Assembly: GCA_030147065.1 (NCBI GenBank)
Contig: JASLAP010000416.1
Span: 1 to 22,784, forward strand
Direction of reading: 5' to 3'
Source: Pseudonocardia sp.
GTDB taxonomy: Bacteria; Actinomycetota; Actinomycetes; Mycobacteriales; Pseudonocardiaceae
Length of the DNA stretch: 22,784 nucleotides
Shown here piece after piece: positions 21,401 through 22,784 of the stretch. The notes under the pieces are model-generated. The model had not been told where the DNA came from. It did no database searches and saw only the letters and a list, made by a program, of their open reading frames with translations. Position 1 is the first letter of the stretch. Each line of letters starts with the position of its first letter. Position numbers and translations under genes: made by a program.

Positions 21401-22784
21401 CGGCCGCGAAGCTCGCCTGGACCCCGCCGGCCGTTGATCCGGCCGATCCGGAGACCGAGATGGCGCCGGTGGTGCCGCCGACGGCCGGTTCGGCAGCGAG
21501 CCCTGCCCGGGTCCAGCCGACACCGGTGGTGTCGCCGCGGGGAGCGAGTTCCGCAGCGGGGCCTCCCCGGGCTCAGGCGGCGTCGTCGCGCGAGGCGGGT
21601 TCTGCAGCGGACCTTCCCGCGACCGAGATCGCTCCCGTGGTGCCGCCCCGGGCCGCGGATTCGGCACCCGATCTGCCCGAAACCGAGCCCGCTCCGGTCG
21701 TCGACCCGGTCCCGTCCCCGCCCCGGCCCGCCCCCTCGTCAGCCACGTCCGCACCGAACGCGCCGACCGTGGTCAGCGAGCTGCCCAGCGACCGGCCCCG
21801 CCGGCCGTCGCCGTTCCGCCGGCCCGCCCCCGGCCGACCGGACACCCCGACGCCGGCCCAGCCCCGCTCGACGGAGCCCGAGCGCCCCGGTCCCGGGGAG
21901 CCGGGCACGCGTGGCGAGGCCACCCCGACGCCGGGGGCTGTCGGCGCGGCTCCGTCGCGGCCACCGTCCTCGGCCCGGCCCGGTCCCGGACCCGCGAGTG
22001 CGCAGCCACGACCGCAGCGAGCCGAGGCCACCGAGTCCCGGTCCGGACCGGCGGGCACCGCACCGCCCGGATCCGGGAAGGCCGATTCGACCCCGGCGGG
22101 CCCGCCGTCGGCGGACGGCGCACCGGTTGCCGCCTCGGTGAACCCGGCACCACCCGGCACCCGCACCGCAAGCCCGGCGGCACCCGGTACCCGCGCGGCG
22201 AGTCCGGCGGCACCCGCTGCCGCCGCGGCGAGCCCGCCACCACCTGGTACCCGCGTGGCGAGTCCGGCGGTGCCCGCTGCCGGCGCGGCGAGTCCGGCGA
22301 CACCTGGCACCCGTGCGGCGAGTCCGGCGGCGCCCGGTAACCGTGCGGCAAGCCCCGCGACACCAGGTACCCGCGCAGCAAGCCCGGCGGCGCCCGGTAA
22401 GCGTGCGGCGAGTCCGGCGGTGCCCGCTGCCGGCGCGGCGAGCCCGGCGACACCCGATACCCGACCGGCGCCACGCGCCCGTCCGGCAGACGCGCCGCCG
22501 CGCGCCTGCCGGCCGGGCGCGTGGCGCCGGTCGGGTATCGGGTCTCGCCGGGCTCGCCGCGCCGGCAGCGGGCCCCGCCGGACTCGCCGCACGGGTACCG
22601 GGTGCCGCCGGGCTTGCTGTGCGGGTGCCGGGTGGTGTCGGGTTCACCGCGGCGGCAGCCGGTGCGCCGTCCGCCGACGGCGGGCCCGCCAGGGTCGAAT
22701 CGGTCTTCCCGGATCCGGGCGGTGCGGTGCCCGCCGGTCCAGACCGGGACTCGGTGGCCTCGGCACGCTGCGGTCGTGGCTGCG
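18457..22784 (+). CDS. PknB-type Ser/Thr protein kinase with a giant low-complexity tail, open at the window edge
   Basis: The kinase domain (residues 8-275) is complete: Gly-loop GRGGMGEVF (17-25), ATP lysine Lys39 in VAVKRM, HRDVKPSN with catalytic Asp132, DFG Asp158 and APE at 184-186. Beyond about residue 290 the protein is a Pro/Ala/Gly/Glu/Asp/Arg-rich, presumably disordered tail of more than 1000 residues with no membrane helix so far, whereas usual PknB proteins have a short linker, one helix and sensor domains. The tail holds seven copies of a TE-x-x-P-(V/A) motif, a stretch of degenerate EPQ repeats (about 20940-21190) and decapeptide SPAAPGTRAA repeats (22141-22470). From about 22498 the frame enters an inverted copy of itself and reads Arg/Cys/Trp-rich sequence, so the true end is unknown. 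The ATG at 18457 was chosen from homology; no ribosome site is clear. Confidence 0.85.
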   Translation, partial: MTSPELFGPYLLDTVIGRGGMGEVFRAFDTRRNRVVAVKRMSRHLITDPEYRKRFQRESALAAMLREPHIIPIHDYGEIDGQLYIDMRLVEGTDLAAVLRRTGLSVQRVVDIVSQIADALDAAHAEGLVHRDVKPSNALLVGGFHDEVADRGFVYLVDFGVAAMLGGSTLSRPGLAVGSAAYMAPERMLGDIWDLRADVYSLACLLYEALVRRRPFPTDDLFTLLQAHVKAAPPRPSDLRRDLPRGLDMVVAKGMAKDPAIRFASAGELAAAAREMLEGRMTFRPVFDAARSPVDDATVVSRLSALTSGRVPVQPQPVDPGPDTEMTPAVPPVPPPPPVPVRKREPDPETEASPVVPPLPEDLATGPDTEQAPAIGPDRGRVPAGGPDAGRAPAAGPGAGQAPVTGPDTEQAPAVPADAGPPESGVGPGTAPAAAVDAATPDPGPRSGMAPAGVDAAPPASGAGSVSAPAEVEAANQASGSRSAVPDAAAAAVGVGSAGVDAATPAPEAGTGTASAVSAEAAGPPSGPGAAVTPKPSVDADGPASGSGTEGAPAASAHTRFPVIGPQPEVAARADADGPVTVPDAEGDSQVDAIGPPTGPEPDPAARSTPDGDVAADPGDRASRADSIAGPVPASSPAGAATQPVEQGAAEPDPPVGPAPVAGARPRPRPRAKARPDSGPRVGPHERTEAGREPEVHADRRPEPVDGSEAAPRAGSGVQPEPVTRVSRAEVGGDSQAGSGSGARAGVESQAGGGSGSGPEPRAGGDPRSGGRPQPGARPGLRGESRSDAGPRPDAGALPGGELRSDGDAQPAEELRSGGERPAGVKLPAGEEPQAAAELRSGGDPRTGVEPQLGVDSQPDGEPQRSRERQPGAEPQADAEPQAAVESQTAVHPQAGVVPQVGTEPQADGGPPEPAPGPEITETSETGQNSASPRTPAAEDGADVEPGADVELDPGTEPEQDAGPSADATVDADVDPMMQFGAAAKLAWTPPAVDPADPETEMAPVVPPTAGSAASPARVQPTPVVSPRGASSAAGPPRAQAASSREAGSAADLPATEIAPVVPPRAADSAPDLPETEPAPVVDPVPSPPRPAPSSATSAPNAPTVVSELPSDRPRRPSPFRRPAPGRPDTPTPAQPRSTEPERPGPGEPGTRGEATPTPGAVGAAPSRPPSSARPGPGPASAQPRPQRAEATESRSGPAGTAPPGSGKADSTPAGPPSADGAPVAASVNPAPPGTRTASPAAPGTRAASPAAPAAAAASPPPPGTRVASPAVPAAGAASPATPGTRAASPAAPGNRAASPATPGTRAASPAAPGKRAASPAVPAAGAASPATPDTRPAPRARPADAPPRACRPGAWRRSGIGSRRARRAGSGPRRTRRTGTGCRRACCAGAGWCRVHRGGSRCAVRRRRARQGRIGLPGSGRCGARRSRPGLGGLGTLRSWL
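22001..22784. repeat. Large imperfect inverted repeat with no spacer
   Basis: The sequence from 22498 to the right edge is the reverse complement of 22001-22497. 22452-22480 pairs essentially perfectly with 22543-22515, and 22784 pairs with 22001. In the outer 211 bases I count nine substitutions (about 4%). The right arm lacks exactly 210 bases, seven of the 30-bp units. The centre near 22497 is itself an imperfect palindrome. The copy continues past the window edge. Confidence 0.9.
22141..22470. repeat. Eleven 30-bp tandem units encoding a decapeptide (SPAAPGTRAA-like)
   Basis: Eleven consecutive in-frame 30-base units encode variants such as NPAPPGTRTA, SPAAPGTRAA, SPPPPGTRVA, SPAVPAAGAA, SPAAPGNRAA and SPATPDTRPA. 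All keep Ser/Asn-Pro first and Pro fifth. The unit lies within the kinase tail. The inverted copy to the right contains only four units, which shows that the number varies. Confidence 0.85.

Noticed and set aside
22141..22470. CRISPR-like array
   Set aside because: Units are contiguous and in frame, without unique spacers, and encode a decapeptide in the kinase; it is a coding tandem repeat.
21573..22647. Minus-strand open frames of about 300-340 codons at the right end
   Set aside because: They arise because the right arm is an inverted copy of the kinase tail; left of the centre they read antisense and lose protein-like character. They may however be the tip of a second gene lying to the right.

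Overview
The window is very GC-rich, strongly third-position-biased DNA with tight ATGA/GTGA/TGATG gene overlaps, typical of a filamentous actinomycete (Pseudonocardiaceae- or Streptomyces-like; this placement is inference). Roughly positions 1-15230 are the end of a type I polyketide (macrolide-type) gene cluster with deoxysugar genes. The rest is flanking chromosome with several decayed genes and an unusual Ser/Thr protein kinase gene at the right edge.

Layout: (1) 3-1927, + strand: last ACP and thioesterase domain of a modular PKS, coupled to a stand-alone type II thioesterase. (2) 2071-4807, +: ABC exporter (ATPase and permease) plus an alpha/beta hydrolase. (3) 4820-6918, -: sugar C-3 methyltransferase and an F420/FMN luciferase-like oxidoreductase. 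(4) 7080-8824, -: a second ABC-2 exporter. (5) 8931-11322, +: PLP sugar aminotransferase and an EryCIII/DesVII-type glycosyltransferase. (6) a perfect 19-bp hairpin terminator. (7) 11387-12847, -: NDP-hexose 2,3-dehydratase. (8) 12985-14795, -: OleD/MGT-like glycosyltransferase and RmlC-like 3,5-epimerase. (9) 15059-15226, +: a 55-residue two-helix membrane peptide. (10) 15243-18430: a relic acyltransferase tail, a methyltransferase, a truncated MerR regulator, a PaaK-type CoA ligase and a frameshifted SGNH-hydrolase relic. (11) 18457 to the end: PknB-like kinase with a huge low-complexity tail that runs into a large inverted repeat.

How it fits together: 2,3-dehydratase, C-3 aminotransferase, C-3 methyltransferase and 3,5-epimerase are the four enzymes that, with a 4-ketoreductase, make L-vancosamine-type sugars (EvaA-D logic). 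The product is therefore predicted to be a polyketide bearing a branched 3-amino-3-C-methyl-2,3,6-trideoxyhexose. No NDP-glucose synthase, 4,6-dehydratase or ordinary 4-ketoreductase lies in the window. The F420/FMN oxidoreductase, coupled to the methyltransferase, is the oddest member and could be the missing reductase or a sugar-nitrogen oxidase. Two exporters and an MGT-like glycosyltransferase may give self-protection.

The most notable non-coding signals are a TGAC-N4-GTCA dyad recurring upstream of both exporters and beside the MGT-like gene, a nearly identical promoter block in front of the methyltransferase and aminotransferase genes (both apparently leaderless), and the terminal inverted repeat whose arms differ by about 4% and by exactly seven 30-bp units.
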